The position numbers and the translations under genes are program-made. Shown in pieces: positions 17,898 to 26,983 of a DNA stretch of 64,000 nt; positions within the stretch are counted from its first letter, which is position 1, and each line of letters opens with the position of its first letter. This DNA comes from Nonomuraea sp. NBC_00507 (lineage in GTDB: Bacteria > Actinomycetota > Actinomycetes > Streptosporangiales > Streptosporangiaceae): the NCBI RefSeq assembly GCF_036013525.1, contig NZ_CP107853.1, positions 5,890,001 through 5,954,000 on the forward strand, given 5' to 3'. The notes under the pieces are model-generated. The model worked only from the letters and a program-made list of their open reading frames with translations, did no database searches and was not told the DNA's origin.

Positions 17898-18624
17898 GGT
17901 GGCCAGCAGCTCGCGCGCTCCCGCTGAAGCGGCCGGTGGGTCGCGCACTCCTGCCGACGCGACGCGCGGGACACGTGCTCGCGGAAATCGGCTGATCCTG
18001 GCCGTCGCGGGCGTCATCACTCTGGCCGGGGCGCTGCTGATCTGGTCCGGGCTGAGCGGCATCGTGGGCGGCGAGCCCGAGACGACGCCGGTCGCGACCG
18101 CACGCCCGGCGCCGATCATCGGCGTGCCGCTCTCCAAGATGGCCAGGCCCATGGAGGCCGCCCGTCCCACCGCCGTCTACATCCCGTCCATCGGCGTCGC
18201 CGCGCCGCTGACGGAGCTGGGCCTGGACACGCGCGGCGCCATCGAGAACCCGCCGCTCGACGCCCCGAACCTGGCCGGCTGGTACCGCTACGGCCCCGTC
18301 CCCGGCCAGCGTGGCGCCGCCGTGATCACCGGGCACCTCGACACCAGGAGTGGCCCCGCCGTCTTCGCCCGCCTCAAGGAGGTCAAGCGCGGCGACCAGG
18401 TCCAGGTGCTGCGGGCCGACCGCTCGGTGGCCGTCTTCGTCGTCGACAAGGTCGAGCACACGCCGAAGGCGCGCTTCCCCGCCAAGAAGGTCTACGGCAA
18501 GCTCGCCTATCCGGGGCTACGGCTGGTGACCTGCGGCGGGGCGTTCGACCGGCAGGCGCACAGCTACCGGGACAACACGATCGTGTACGCGCACCTGGCG
18601 GCCCCGTACTATCCCAAAGGCTGA
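17887..18624 (+). CDS. Class F sortase
   Basis: A 245-residue transpeptidase with one N-terminal membrane anchor (about residues 35-57) and an extracellular sortase domain. The catalytic set is His in VITGHLDT, Cys in LVTCGGAF and Arg in HSYRDNTI. It should cut a sorting signal and join the protein to the cell wall or to another acceptor. The ATG lies inside the end of the putative substrate gene, an 11-base overlap that suggests coupled expression. Confidence 0.9.
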   Translation: MPPRVASSSRAPAEAAGGSRTPADATRGTRARGNRLILAVAGVITLAGALLIWSGLSGIVGGEPETTPVATARPAPIIGVPLSKMARPMEAARPTAVYIPSIGVAAPLTELGLDTRGAIENPPLDAPNLAGWYRYGPVPGQRGAAVITGHLDTRSGPAVFARLKEVKRGDQVQVLRADRSVAVFVVDKVEHTPKARFPAKKVYGKLAYPGLRLVTCGGAFDRQAHSYRDNTIVYAHLAAPYYPKG

Positions 18625-20685
18625 TCACGGGTCCCGCGGCAGCCCCAGCACCCGCTCGGCGATGATGTTGAGCTGCACCTCCGTGGTGCCGCCGCCGATC
18701 GTGAACGCGCGGGTGGTGAGGATCATGCGGTTCCAGTACGGGTCCGCCGGGGCCAGCGACCAGCAGAACTCCGAGATCGCCTGCGCGTGCCGCATGCCGA
18801 GCAGCTTGCGGACACTGGAGGCCGCTCCGGGATCCGTGCCGGACAGCTTCGAGAGCGTCACGCGCAGGCCGAGCGCCGAGATGGCCTGGCCCTCCGCCCA
18901 CAGACGTCCTGCCTGCTCGCGCTGCGCCTGCCGGAGCTCAGGCAGGCTGGCGATCAGTTTGACCATGTCGGTGTGTTGCGAGCCGGGACCCCAGGAATCG
19001 CCGAGCGCGACGCGTTCGTGGGACAGCGTGTCACGGGCGACCCGCCAGCCTGCGTTCACCTCGCCGACGACCAGGTCGTCCGGCACGAAGACGTCGTCGA
19101 GAAACACCTCGTTGAAGATCTCCTCGCCGTTGATCTCCTTGAGCGGCCTGACGGTGATCCCGGGGGAGGACATGTCCACCAGGAAGTACGAGATCCCGTC
19201 GTGCTTCGGCCTCTCAGGCGCGGTGCGGGCGAGACAGATGCCCCAGTGGGCGTACTGCGCGAGCGACGTCCAGATCTTCTGCCCGCTCAGCGACCAGCCG
19301 CCCTCCACCTTCGTGGCCTTCGCCGACAGCCCGGCCAGGTCGGAGCCGGCTCCCGGCTCGCTGAACAGCTGGCACCAGACGATCTCGCCGGTCAGCGTGC
19401 CCGGGAGGAAACGTTCCTGCTGCTCGCGGGTGCCGTACCGGACGATGGACGGGACCGCCCAGGCGGCGATGCCCAGGTTCGGGCGCTTGAGGTCGCGGAA
19501 CTCCTGGTGGATGATCACCTGCTCGAGCGGGGAGGCGTCCCTGCCCCACGGCCTGGGCAGGTACGGCATGATCCAGCCCTCGCGGGCGAACCTCGCCCGC
19601 CTGGCCGCCGGCTCCTCCGCCCGCAGTGACTGCGCCTCCGCCCTGATCGTGTCCCTGACGGCGGCGGCCTCGTCGGGCAGGTCCGGCTCCATCGCCCGCC
19701 GCGTGCCCTGGACCGCCAGGCCGGTTGCCTCCTCCGCCCAGGGGCCGGGGTCGCCGGCCAGCATGCGGTCGGACAGGGCGCGGCGGTAGTAGCGGTGGGC
19801 GTCGTGCTCGAAGGTGTAGCCGATGCCGCCGAGCACCTGGATCGCATCCGCCGCACACCGCACGGCCGCGTCGGGCCCGAGCACCGCAGCCACCCCGACC
19901 GCCAACCGCGTCTCATCCGAGAGGCCGGTGTCCCCGACGGCGGTGTCCATGGCCCGGGCGGCGTCCCAGACGGCGGCACGGGCCTGCTCCAACGCCACCA
20001 GGGCGGCGGCCACCCGGTGCTTGACGCCCTGGAACTGCCCGATCGGCCGGCCGAACTGCTCGCGGACCTTGGCGTAGCCGGCCGCCGTCGCAACCGCCCA
20101 CGCCGCAATGCCGCACGCGTCGGCGCCCAGCAGCGCCGTGGCGAGCTCCCGTACCGGCGCGTGGGGGAGCACCCGGTCGGCGGGGATCTGCCCGCGCGGC
20201 GTCACGGAGCAGAGGGCGCGGTCGAGATCGACGCTGTCGGCGGGCTCGGCAGCGACATCGTCACGACCCAGCACCGCCCACGCGCCACCGCCTACCGGCA
20301 GGAGGAAGAGGTCGGCGTCGCACGCCCCCAGGGCGAGCAGCCCGGCACCGGCGACCGGGGCGTCGGCGGGGAGAGCGACGGTCGCGGTCATCGAGCCGTC
20401 GGCGAGCGCCTTGACCAGGTCCCCGTACCGGTCGCCGCCTGAGCGGGCGAGAACCGCCGACGTCAGAACCGTAGGCAGGTAAGGGCCGGGGACGCGCCGC
20501 TCGCCCAGCACCTCGAGCGCGACGCACAACTCCAGCAGCCCGTACCCCTGCCCGCCGTGCTCCTCCGGAAGATGCAGCCCCAGTAGCCCTTGCCCGGCGA
20601 GGGCCGCGTGCTCGACGGTCCGCTCCGCCAGCCCCCGAACGGAGGCGGCCAATGCCAGGTGTTCCTCGCTCAGCCCGATCCCCAT
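18625..20685 (-). CDS. Fused two-domain acyl-CoA dehydrogenase
   Basis: At 686 residues this is twice the normal length: two acyl-CoA dehydrogenase units in tandem. The N-terminal unit (about 1-320) has a YAKVREQFGRPIGQFQ helix and VLGGIGYTFEHDAHRYYRR. The C-terminal unit (about 340-686) has WCQLFSEPGAGSDLA, LSGQKIWTS and a late IGGGTTEVQ loop, all FAD/substrate contacts. Such fusions in actinobacteria replace alpha2beta2 enzymes of steroid or lipid side-chain breakdown; here the substrate is unknown. No related beta-oxidation genes lie nearby. It ends directly against the convergent sortase gene. Confidence 0.9.
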   Translation of the reverse strand: MGIGLSEEHLALAASVRGLAERTVEHAALAGQGLLGLHLPEEHGGQGYGLLELCVALEVLGERRVPGPYLPTVLTSAVLARSGGDRYGDLVKALADGSMTATVALPADAPVAGAGLLALGACDADLFLLPVGGGAWAVLGRDDVAAEPADSVDLDRALCSVTPRGQIPADRVLPHAPVRELATALLGADACGIAAWAVATAAGYAKVREQFGRPIGQFQGVKHRVAAALVALEQARAAVWDAARAMDTAVGDTGLSDETRLAVGVAAVLGPDAAVRCAADAIQVLGGIGYTFEHDAHRYYRRALSDRMLAGDPGPWAEEATGLAVQGTRRAMEPDLPDEAAAVRDTIRAEAQSLRAEEPAARRARFAREGWIMPYLPRPWGRDASPLEQVIIHQEFRDLKRPNLGIAAWAVPSIVRYGTREQQERFLPGTLTGEIVWCQLFSEPGAGSDLAGLSAKATKVEGGWSLSGQKIWTSLAQYAHWGICLARTAPERPKHDGISYFLVDMSSPGITVRPLKEINGEEIFNEVFLDDVFVPDDLVVGEVNAGWRVARDTLSHERVALGDSWGPGSQHTDMVKLIASLPELRQAQREQAGRLWAEGQAISALGLRVTLSKLSGTDPGAASSVRKLLGMRHAQAISEFCWSLAPADPYWNRMILTTRAFTIGGGTTEVQLNIIAERVLGLPRDP

Positions 20686-20741
20686 GAGCCGAATCTAGAA
20701 CCTTATTCGGTCAATCACCAGCCGGACCCGGAAGGAGCCCT

Positions 20742-21266
20742 TCACTCCTGCCGGGTGGGCTGCACCGCCCGACGGCGCGTCAGCACGCGAGTGGTGCCCC
20801 CGTCATCCTCTGCTATGTCCCGGACGTGCTCGAATCCGATCCTGTTCAGCACGGCCAGCGAGGCACTGTTCGACGCCGCCACGGTGGCGTGCACCTCCGT
20901 GAGCCCCAAGGAGTCGAAGCCGTAGGCGACGATCGCCTCGGCCAGTTCTCTCCCCAGTCCCGATCCCCACATAGCAGGGGCCAGTGCGTAGATGATCTCG
21001 TAGCCTTGGACCACGTCGGTCTGCTTGATCTCAGCGTGTCCGATCAAACGGCCGTCCCGGCGAACGGCCCAGACGTCGAACAGATCCTGGGCATAGACCT
21101 TCGTGAAGATCCGTCCGAACAGCGCGCGGTCCTCCGCCTCGGGAGCAGGACCGTCGCCCATCCACTGCGAAACCCTCTGGTCCTGGAACAGGGCGACGAA
21201 GTCTTCCTGGTCTTCGGGGACGTACGGCTCCAGCAGCAGGCGCTCAGTGCGCAGAGTCGGGGTCAT
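20742..21266 (-). CDS. GNAT N-acetyltransferase (RimJ/RimL type)
   Basis: A 174-residue acetyltransferase. TERLLLEPY at the start and the acetyl-CoA loop MWGSGLGRELAEA followed by VHATVAASNSASLAVLNRIGF are typical of the RimJ/RimL branch, which acetylates protein N-termini or small amines. No motif reveals the substrate. It is divergent from a small P-loop kinase gene. Confidence 0.85.
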   Translation of the reverse strand: MTPTLRTERLLLEPYVPEDQEDFVALFQDQRVSQWMGDGPAPEAEDRALFGRIFTKVYAQDLFDVWAVRRDGRLIGHAEIKQTDVVQGYEIIYALAPAMWGSGLGRELAEAIVAYGFDSLGLTEVHATVAASNSASLAVLNRIGFEHVRDIAEDDGGTTRVLTRRRAVQPTRQE

Positions 21267-21349
21267 GGACGGCGAAGCTAGCCGTGCGCCGCTCTCCCGG
21301 CAAATCGCCTCGATCGCTCCCTCGCGACTGCTGCGACAGTATTGACGGC

Positions 21350-21880
21350 ATGCTCATCGTCATCGGCGGCCTGCCCGCGACAGGAAAGACCACGCTCGCC
21401 CGCCTCCTCGCCGCGCACATGGGCGCCGTGCACCTGCGCATCGACACCATCGAGCAGGCGATCGTCCGTTCCGGCCTGGCCGGTCAACCCCTCGGCCCCG
21501 CCGGCTACGCCGTCGGGTACGCCCTGGCCGGAGACCACCTTCGGGGCGGACTCACCGTGATCGCGGAATCCGTCAACCCGCTGGCGATCACCCGTGACGC
21601 CTGGCGAGACGTGGGGACCGAGGCGGACGTACCGACCGCGGAGGTGGAGGTGATCTGCTCGGACCCGATCGAGCACCGGCACCGTGCGACCTCGCGCTCG
21701 ACCGACATCCCTGACCTCCACCTTCCCGACTGGCAGCAGATCATCGACCGCGCCTACGAACCTTGGGATCGGGAGCACATCGTCATCGACACGGCCGGGC
21801 AGACTCCAGACGACTCGCTCAATGTCCTTCTGCGCGCCCTGCACGACGGTCGGCACGCCGGCGAAAACCATTGGCGGTAG
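21350..21880 (+). CDS. Small P-loop kinase/ATPase (AAA_33-like)
   Basis: A 176-residue P-loop protein: Walker A GLPATGKTT starts eight residues after the ATG, followed by a conserved HLRIDTIE segment typical of Zeta-toxin/gluconate-kinase-like small-molecule kinases. A late RATSRS provides arginines for phosphate binding. The start at 21350 places Walker A at the usual distance from the N-terminus. Substrate unknown; related proteins are linked with antibiotic phosphorylation or nucleotide salvage. Confidence 0.75.
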   Translation: MLIVIGGLPATGKTTLARLLAAHMGAVHLRIDTIEQAIVRSGLAGQPLGPAGYAVGYALAGDHLRGGLTVIAESVNPLAITRDAWRDVGTEADVPTAEVEVICSDPIEHRHRATSRSTDIPDLHLPDWQQIIDRAYEPWDREHIVIDTAGQTPDDSLNVLLRALHDGRHAGENHWR

Positions 21881-22112
21881 GCCATCCGGCGCCGTTACCC
21901 TCGCACGTGGCCGAGTCGAACGGGCGGGTCATGCCGCCGTGGAAGGGGTGGGTTGATGTCTGGCACCGCGCCAAGTGCGCCTCGACGTGTTGCCGGCGAA
22001 TCCTGCCTCTGACGCATCACATCTGACATCGTCCACGGGGCCGGGCCGGCCGCGGCTGGCGCACTTCCTTGCTGTCTTCACCCCCATTCGTTTCCGGCAA
22101 GGAGTACCCGCG

Positions 22113-22481
22113 TTGTCTGCCAACGGCAAACCACGTTCCATCGTCAACACCGAGACCTTCCAGTGCGTCCGCTGCGGCCTGACCGTGACGGCGACCGCCC
22201 CTGACGGCACCCGCCGCAACCACTGCCCGAGCTGCCTGCACTCGCAACACGTGCTCGACCGTATGGAGGGCGGCCCGTCCGAGTGCCGCTCGCGGATGAT
22301 CCCGATCGCGATCGCGGTCCTCCGCACCGGCGACTGGATGATCATCCATCGCTGCACCCGTTGCGGTGAGCTGACGTCCAACCCCATCTGCGGGGACGAC
22401 AACCAGCTCATCCTCATGCGCATGGCGGTACGCCCGCTCGCGCAGCCGCCGTTCCCGCTCGAGGCGTTCGGCGACCTGTGA
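22113..22481 (+). CDS. RNHCP-domain zinc-ribbon protein, copy 1
   Basis: A 122-residue protein with the RNHCP motif that names the family (RNHCPSCLHSQHV) plus FQCVRCG and HRCTRCGE, forming two zinc ribbons. The TTG at 22113 has AAGGAG eight bases upstream, better than any site for the longer frame. A second RNHCP gene begins two bases after its stop. The family is probably nucleic-acid or ribosome associated; the exact job is not known to me. Confidence 0.8.
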   Translation: MSANGKPRSIVNTETFQCVRCGLTVTATAPDGTRRNHCPSCLHSQHVLDRMEGGPSECRSRMIPIAIAVLRTGDWMIIHRCTRCGELTSNPICGDDNQLILMRMAVRPLAQPPFPLEAFGDL

Positions 22482-22482
22482 C

Positions 22483-22887
22483 ATGCCCAGGAGGAACCCG
22501 GCCCGGGAGAGGCCGCAACGGCGCAAGACCGCGCACCATCATCGGGAGTCCGCCGACGCGTTCCGCTGCGTCGGCTGCCGGCTGGACGTCCCGATGATCG
22601 CGCCGGGCACGGCGCACCGCAACCACTGCCCGCACTGCCTGACCAGCCTGCACGTCGACCACCGCATTCCGGGGGACCGGCGGGCGGGCTGCCGGGGCCG
22701 GATGGCGGCGCTCAGCGTCACCGTCCGGCCGGACGGTGAGTGGCTGATCATCCATCACTGCCAGTCCTGCGGCGAGCTCAGCGCCAACCGCATCGCGGGC
22801 GACGACAACGCGCTGGCGCTGCTCCGCATCGCCATACGCCCGCTGTCCGACCCCCGCCTGCCGGTCAACGCCCTGCTCGCCCTCTGA
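22483..22887 (+). CDS. RNHCP-domain zinc-ribbon protein, copy 2
   Basis: A 134-residue paralogue of the gene just upstream: FRCVGCRLD, HRNHCPHCLTSLHVD and IHHCQSCGELSANRIAGDDN line up with the first copy over about 100 residues. A basic N-terminal extension (RRNPARERPQRRK) differs and could bind RNA. One base separates the previous stop from this ATG, so both are made from one message. A tandem duplication followed by divergence is the simplest history. Confidence 0.8.
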   Translation: MPRRNPARERPQRRKTAHHHRESADAFRCVGCRLDVPMIAPGTAHRNHCPHCLTSLHVDHRIPGDRRAGCRGRMAALSVTVRPDGEWLIIHHCQSCGELSANRIAGDDNALALLRIAIRPLSDPRLPVNALLAL

Positions 22888-22963
22888 TCCTCACCGGGGC
22901 CGTGCGGTACGGCCCCGGTGAGACACCTGGCGCTCGGATTCCCTGGTCGTTAGGCTCGGCCGG

Positions 22964-23812
22964 GTGGTGAAAGAGCTGACGCTGGATCTTGGCGACGACC
23001 GTACGCTGCACGTCTACGACACGGCTGCCGGCGATGCCGATGATCGGCTGACGGTCTTCTGGCATCACGGCACGCCCAACATCGGCACGCCCCCGGAGCC
23101 CCTCTTCCCGGTTTCTGACCGGCTCGGCATCCGCTGGGTGTCGTACGACCGCCCTGGTTACGGCGGCACTACCCCTGTTCCCGGCCGGAATGTGTCTTCG
23201 GCGGCCGAGTACGCCCAGCGCGTCGCCGACGCTCTGGGCATCGCCAGGTTCGCCGTCATGGGTCACTCGGGCGGCGGCTCGCACGCCCTGGCCTGCGCCG
23301 CCTTGCTTCCCGACCGGGTGCTGGCCGCCGTGAGCGTGTCGGGACTGGCTCCGTACGGCGCGGAGGGGCTCGACTGGTTCGCCGGCATGTCCGCCTCGGG
23401 CGAGGCCTCCCTGCGTGCCGCCGTCGCGGGACGCGCGGCGAAGGAACGGCACGAGGCGACGGCCGAGTACGACCCGGAGATGTTCGCCCCTGTGGATCAT
23501 GCGGCGTTCACCGGTGAGTGGTCCTGGTTCGACAGTGTCGTCGGCCCCGCCCTGGAGGGCGGCCCCGGAGGGCTGATCGACGACGACCTCGCGTACGTCG
23601 CCCCGTGGGGTTGTGATCCCGGCCAGGTGACCGCTCCGGTGCTGCTCATGCACGGCGGTCAGGACCGGGTCGTGCCCAGTTCACACGGTGAATGGCTGGC
23701 CCGCCACTGCCCTCGGGCCGAGCTGCGGCTCTACCCGGAGGACGGGCACATCTCGGTTCTCCATGCGGCGGCTGACGCCTTGGAATGGCTCGGCGTGAAC
23801 GCCGCTGCATGA
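22964..23812 (+). CDS. Alpha/beta-fold hydrolase
   Basis: A 282-residue alpha/beta hydrolase with the nucleophile elbow GHSGGGSH (Ser about residue 104), acid in HGGQDRVVP and His in DGHISVLH. An HHGTPN oxyanion-hole segment and [10 protein letters not shown] are typical of esterase/epoxide-hydrolase-like members. It starts at one of two adjacent GTG codons. No neighbour hints at the substrate. Confidence 0.88.
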   Translation: MVKELTLDLGDDRTLHVYDTAAGDADDRLTVFWHHGTPNIGTPPEPLFPVSDRLGIRWVSYDRPGYGGTTPVPGRNVSSAAEYAQRVADALGIARFAVMGHSGGGSHALACAALLPDRVLAAVSVSGLAPYGAEGLDWFAGMSASGEASLRAAVAGRAAKERHEATAEYDPEMFAPVDHAAFTGEWSWFDSVVGPALEGGPGGLIDDDLAYVAPWGCDPGQVTAPVLLMHGGQDRVVPSSHGEWLARHCPRAELRLYPEDGHISVLHAAADALEWLGVNAAA

Positions 23813-24166
23813 GGCCTCAAAAGTCAAACGTTGCACGTGTTTCGATCTGAGCCATAAAGGCGGCTCAGCCCCACATTCACCGGAGTTGTCCGACGCTGCG
23901 CGGCGCACGCGGATCCGGGCTCAGCTTTCGCCACCGAGGGCGAATAAAACCGGCAAATCGCCTCATTTTGTTTTATTTCATGAAAGCTTAAATAGGGCCA
24001 TGGATGCGTTAGAATCAGGCAAACACACGAAAGCCCCCCGTTTACTGCACACTTATCCAGGAAAGAAGATGCACGGATAGCATATTTGGCTGCCATTCAT
24101 CAACATTTTCCCAATCATCCGGAAAATATTGAGAACAGGGCAACCGAACCTTTGGGGGGAAATTCA
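23813..24166 (+). other. AT-rich intergenic leader before a small secreted protein gene
   Basis: This 354-base gap has clearly lower G+C than the rest of the window, especially 23935-24165. It contains short T- and A-rich runs that could hold the promoter of the gene at 24167 (for example TTGTTT and TAAATA about 15 bases apart near 23970-23993), but the fit to consensus is poor. No ORF, RNA gene or repeat is convincing here. Confidence 0.4.
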
Positions 24167-24532
24167 ATGCCCAAGTTCAAGACTGCGACCGGGGCTCTCG
24201 CGGTCAGCATCGCCATGTCCGCTGCCGCCGTCACGCTGGCCACTTCCTCGACCGCCTACGCCGGAGGCGCGCCGCCACAGCCCAAGGGGCAGCCCGTCAA
24301 GGAGCAGCCCGTCGTAAGCCACGCCAAGCCAAAGATCCACCACCACTACAGCTACTACAACCGCCAGAAGCAGAAGGCCCACCTCTGGATCCACAACAAC
24401 AACCATCAGAACCAGCATCAGGTCGGGCGTCAGGACCAGGACCAGGCCCATGCCCAGGTCGAAAAACAGATCTCAGACAACACGTCGTTTGCAACCGCAC
24501 CGGCGTCCGCTGACGCTGACGCTGGCTCGTAG
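24167..24532 (+). CDS. Small secreted His/Gln/Asn-rich protein
   Basis: A 121-residue protein with a signal peptide (ALAVSIAMSAAAVTLA, cleavage likely after AYA near residue 33). The mature part is hydrophilic and unusually rich in His, Gln and Asn (IHHHYSYYN, HNNNHQNQHQ), suggesting metal binding or an unstructured surface role. A GGGGGGA site lies six bases before the ATG. No family recognised. A similar His/aromatic secreted protein lies at 46451. Confidence 0.7.
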   Translation: MPKFKTATGALAVSIAMSAAAVTLATSSTAYAGGAPPQPKGQPVKEQPVVSHAKPKIHHHYSYYNRQKQKAHLWIHNNNHQNQHQVGRQDQDQAHAQVEKQISDNTSFATAPASADADAGS

Positions 24533-24615
24533 TCCCGTCGAGCGCTCGCAGGAGCGCGTTGAACGGTCAAGTGGCGATCACGTGACCTTATCCAGGTCGT
24601 AGTGAACCGCGGCAA

Positions 24616-24686
24616 AGTGCCTGTGTCCCGCAGTGGCTTCACCTACTCCGACGAGAGGCAAGGAGGCGGCGCGGGACACAGGCACT
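24616..24686. terminator. Perfect 16-bp inverted repeat between convergent genes
   Basis: AGTGCCTGTGTCCCGC (24616-24631) and its exact reverse complement (24671-24686) flank a 39-base loop. It lies between the ends of two convergent genes, so a bidirectional terminator or RNA-stabilising stem is likely. There is no clear T run, as is usual in actinomycetes, and the long loop is unusual for a terminator. Confidence 0.5.
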
Positions 24687-24702
24687 CCGTTTCATCGCCG
24701 CC

Positions 24703-24855
24703 TTACCCGGCTCCGATGCCGGCCTGGATGTTCTCGGCGGCCTCCTGCGGGCTGATGTCCGCCGCTTGAGCGGCGCTCTGCAGATCCTGTGCGGTGATGT
24801 TGGCCGGATTGCCGTGATCGTCGTTCGGCTCTCCGCAGCCACAGCTCAGACACAT
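24703..24855 (-). CDS. 50-residue Cys-containing small protein
   Basis: A short protein starting MCLSCGCGEPNDDHGN, where three cysteines in CxxCxC spacing could hold a metal, followed by two amphipathic helices (ITAQDLQSAAQAA and SPQEAAENIQAG). A GGGGGGAG site lies about eight bases before the ATG. It looks like a conserved small actinobacterial protein, but I know no function. The 16-bp inverted repeat lies just past its stop. Confidence 0.65.
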   Translation of the reverse strand: MCLSCGCGEPNDDHGNPANITAQDLQSAAQAADISPQEAAENIQAGIGAG

Positions 24856-25088
24856 GTCAGTCTCCCCCCTGTGAGCCCGCACCACCTACCCGGCAGCCGA
24901 CGACGAAACAGACGTGCCGTGGCGGCCGGCTGATAACGCCATGGTGATCGACATCTTCGATCGCCATGACAGGCCAACCTGTGGCCTCATCGAGCAGCAC
25001 ACGGGCATACGCTCCTGTTCGACTGCATCGACGGTCGGGCTTGGGGCATCAACGTCTGGGCTTACGTGCAGGTGCTGCCGTGGGTTCG

Positions 25089-26237
25089 TCATGCCGGGGT
25101 GGGCTGGTTGTAGAGCCAGCCGGTGGCCCTTTCGTAGAAGTGGCGGAAGAAGACCGGCATGACGAGGTCGTTGATTCGGCGTTCGATCGGTCCGGCGGTC
25201 TTGGCGTCGCGGTTGTCGCTGGCGGCCTTGACCATCTTGGCGATGCGGGTGCGGCGGGTCTGGGCATAGTCGGCGAGGGCTTGGGGGATGTCCCGGACCG
25301 CAGCCAGCGAGCGGGCGAGGACCAGGGCGTCCTCGATGGCCATGGAGGCGCCCTGGCCGGCGCCGACCGGGTGCCCGGCGTCACCGAGCAGCACGACGCG
25401 GTCGTTGTGCCAGGTCGGCACCGCGGCCAGCTTGTGCATGAGGGTCGGTCGGTGCACCTCGACGGTGGATTCCAGGATGGCGGTCGCGCTCTTCTCGTGG
25501 CGGTAGAGCTCGGTGAGCTCGGGGATCCAGTCGGCGACCGCATTCAGGTCCGGCTCGTCGGGGCTGGCGACCTGGGCGGACCACCACAGGGCCCCGTTCG
25601 GGGCCGGGACGTGGATGAAGGCGCCGTTGCGCGCGAAGGTCATGTTGAAGGTGCCGGGGGTGACCGTGAGTCCGGCGGGCATGTCGGCGACGCCCGAGAC
25701 GCTGAACAGGCCCGCGTACTCGGGGGCGGGCGCGTTCGGGTCGAGCACGGTGCGGGTCCGGGACCAGATGCCGTCCGCCCCCACCAGCAGGTCGGCGTCG
25801 TCGGTGCGGCCGCTGGCGAACTCCGCCCTCACCCCGGTCGCGGTCGTCACGGCGCCGGTCAAGCGTTCTCCCGTGACCAATTCGGCGCCCGCGCGCACCG
25901 CGTGGTCGCGCAGGACCTCGACCAGGTGGCCGCGCGCGAGGGTGACGCTGTGCATCGGATCGCCGGACAGCCGGCCGCGCGGCACGTCGCCCAGGAGCCT
26001 GCCCGAACTGGACCACATGTGCTGGCGCGGTACGTCGATGCCGGCCTGCCGCACGTCCTCCAGGCAGCCGAGCGTCTCCAGTCCGCGCAGACCGTTGACG
26101 GCGAGGCTGAGGAAGGAACCCACCTGGCCCGCGGGGTCCGGATAGGCCTCGTAGACGGTCACCTCGCAGCCGAGCCGCCGCAGGGCGATCGCGCCGGCGA
26201 CCCCGGCGACGCCGCCGCCGATGATGATGGCACGCAT
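25089..26237 (-). CDS. FAD-dependent monooxygenase (class A flavoprotein)
   Basis: A 382-residue aromatic-hydroxylase-type monooxygenase. [10 protein letters not shown] at the N-terminus binds [13 protein letters not shown] (about 150-160) is the DG motif and [20 protein letters not shown] (about 285-305) the second FAD contact. It should hydroxylate an aromatic or polyketide-like compound with NAD(P)H and oxygen. The start at 26237 places the FAD motif at residue 6 and has GAGG upstream. A TetR gene is divergent, with candidate operators between. Confidence 0.9.
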   Translation of the reverse strand: MRAIIIGGGVAGVAGAIALRRLGCEVTVYEAYPDPAGQVGSFLSLAVNGLRGLETLGCLEDVRQAGIDVPRQHMWSSSGRLLGDVPRGRLSGDPMHSVTLARGHLVEVLRDHAVRAGAELVTGERLTGAVTTATGVRAEFASGRTDDADLLVGADGIWSRTRTVLDPNAPAPEYAGLFSVSGVADMPAGLTVTPGTFNMTFARNGAFIHVPAPNGALWWSAQVASPDEPDLNAVADWIPELTELYRHEKSATAILESTVEVHRPTLMHKLAAVPTWHNDRVVLLGDAGHPVGAGQGASMAIEDALVLARSLAAVRDIPQALADYAQTRRTRIAKMVKAASDNRDAKTAGPIERRINDLVMPVFFRHFYERATGWLYNQPTPA

Positions 26238-26248
26238 AGTGAACCTCA

Positions 26249-26289
26249 ATTCAGTGAATCTATATTCGGCGAACGAGGGTTCAGTATGC
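26249..26289. promoter_or_regulatory. Candidate TetR operators between the monooxygenase and tetR genes
   Basis: Two copies of TTC-N3-GAA lie 15 bases apart: TTCAGTGAA (26250-26258, within the 11-base palindrome ATTCAGTGAAT) and TTCGGCGAA (26265-26273). A third, half-conserved TTCAGTATG follows at 26281. They sit in the 85-base gap between divergent genes, where a TetR repressor would control both. Confidence 0.5.
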
Positions 26290-26322
26290 TTGGCTCGCGA
26301 AACGAGGTCAAGGAGAAAAGGC

Positions 26323-26940
26323 GTGACAACGCGGAAGATCAAGGCGGCCGAGACCGAGCAAGCGCTCAAACAGGCAGCCCGGAAGCTGTTCGTCGAACGC
26401 GGCTACCTCAACACCAAGGTGACCGACATCACTCGGGAGGCCGGGCGGGCCACCGGCTCGTTCTACGACCACTTCCCCAGCAAGGAGGCACTGCTCCAGG
26501 CACTGCTGGAGGAGATGGCGGCGCAGGCCGACCGGGAGATCGACGCCGCAGTGCACCCGCGCGAGCATGACCTCGGCGACCCCGGCCAACTCCGCGCGCA
26601 CATCGCCGTCATCTGGCACGTCCTGGGCGACCACCTGCCGGTAGTGGCGGCGCTGATGCAGTCGACCATCGCCGAACCACCCGGCGACGGCCATGCATGG
26701 CGGCACATCCTCGCCGAGACCGATACGCTCCGCGACCACCTGGAGTACATGCGAGAGCAGGGAAAGACGTTGCCGGGAGATCCCGCCCTGGTCGCCGCCG
26801 CGATCGGCTCGATGATCTCCCTGCTGGGTTACGCCATCCTCGGGGCGGGTCAGAACGGGCCGCGTCTGCCCGACGAGGAGATCATTGACACGCTCACGTC
26901 CCTGCTCCTCCACGGACTCGCCGACCGCACGGCCGGCTGA
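26323..26940 (+). CDS. TetR-family regulator
   Basis: A 205-residue regulator. The N-terminal HTH (residues about 8-55) shows [45 protein letters not shown], here read in pieces of the TetR pattern. The C-terminal ligand domain is unrelated at sequence level, as is normal. The GTG at 26323 has AAGGAG seven bases upstream. It faces the monooxygenase gene and most likely represses it and itself. Confidence 0.9.
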   Translation: MTTRKIKAAETEQALKQAARKLFVERGYLNTKVTDITREAGRATGSFYDHFPSKEALLQALLEEMAAQADREIDAAVHPREHDLGDPGQLRAHIAVIWHVLGDHLPVVAALMQSTIAEPPGDGHAWRHILAETDTLRDHLEYMREQGKTLPGDPALVAAAIGSMISLLGYAILGAGQNGPRLPDEEIIDTLTSLLLHGLADRTAG

Positions 26941-26983
26941 CCTGGGGCCACAACGTGAAGGTGTGCATGACTATGCTTCCGTC

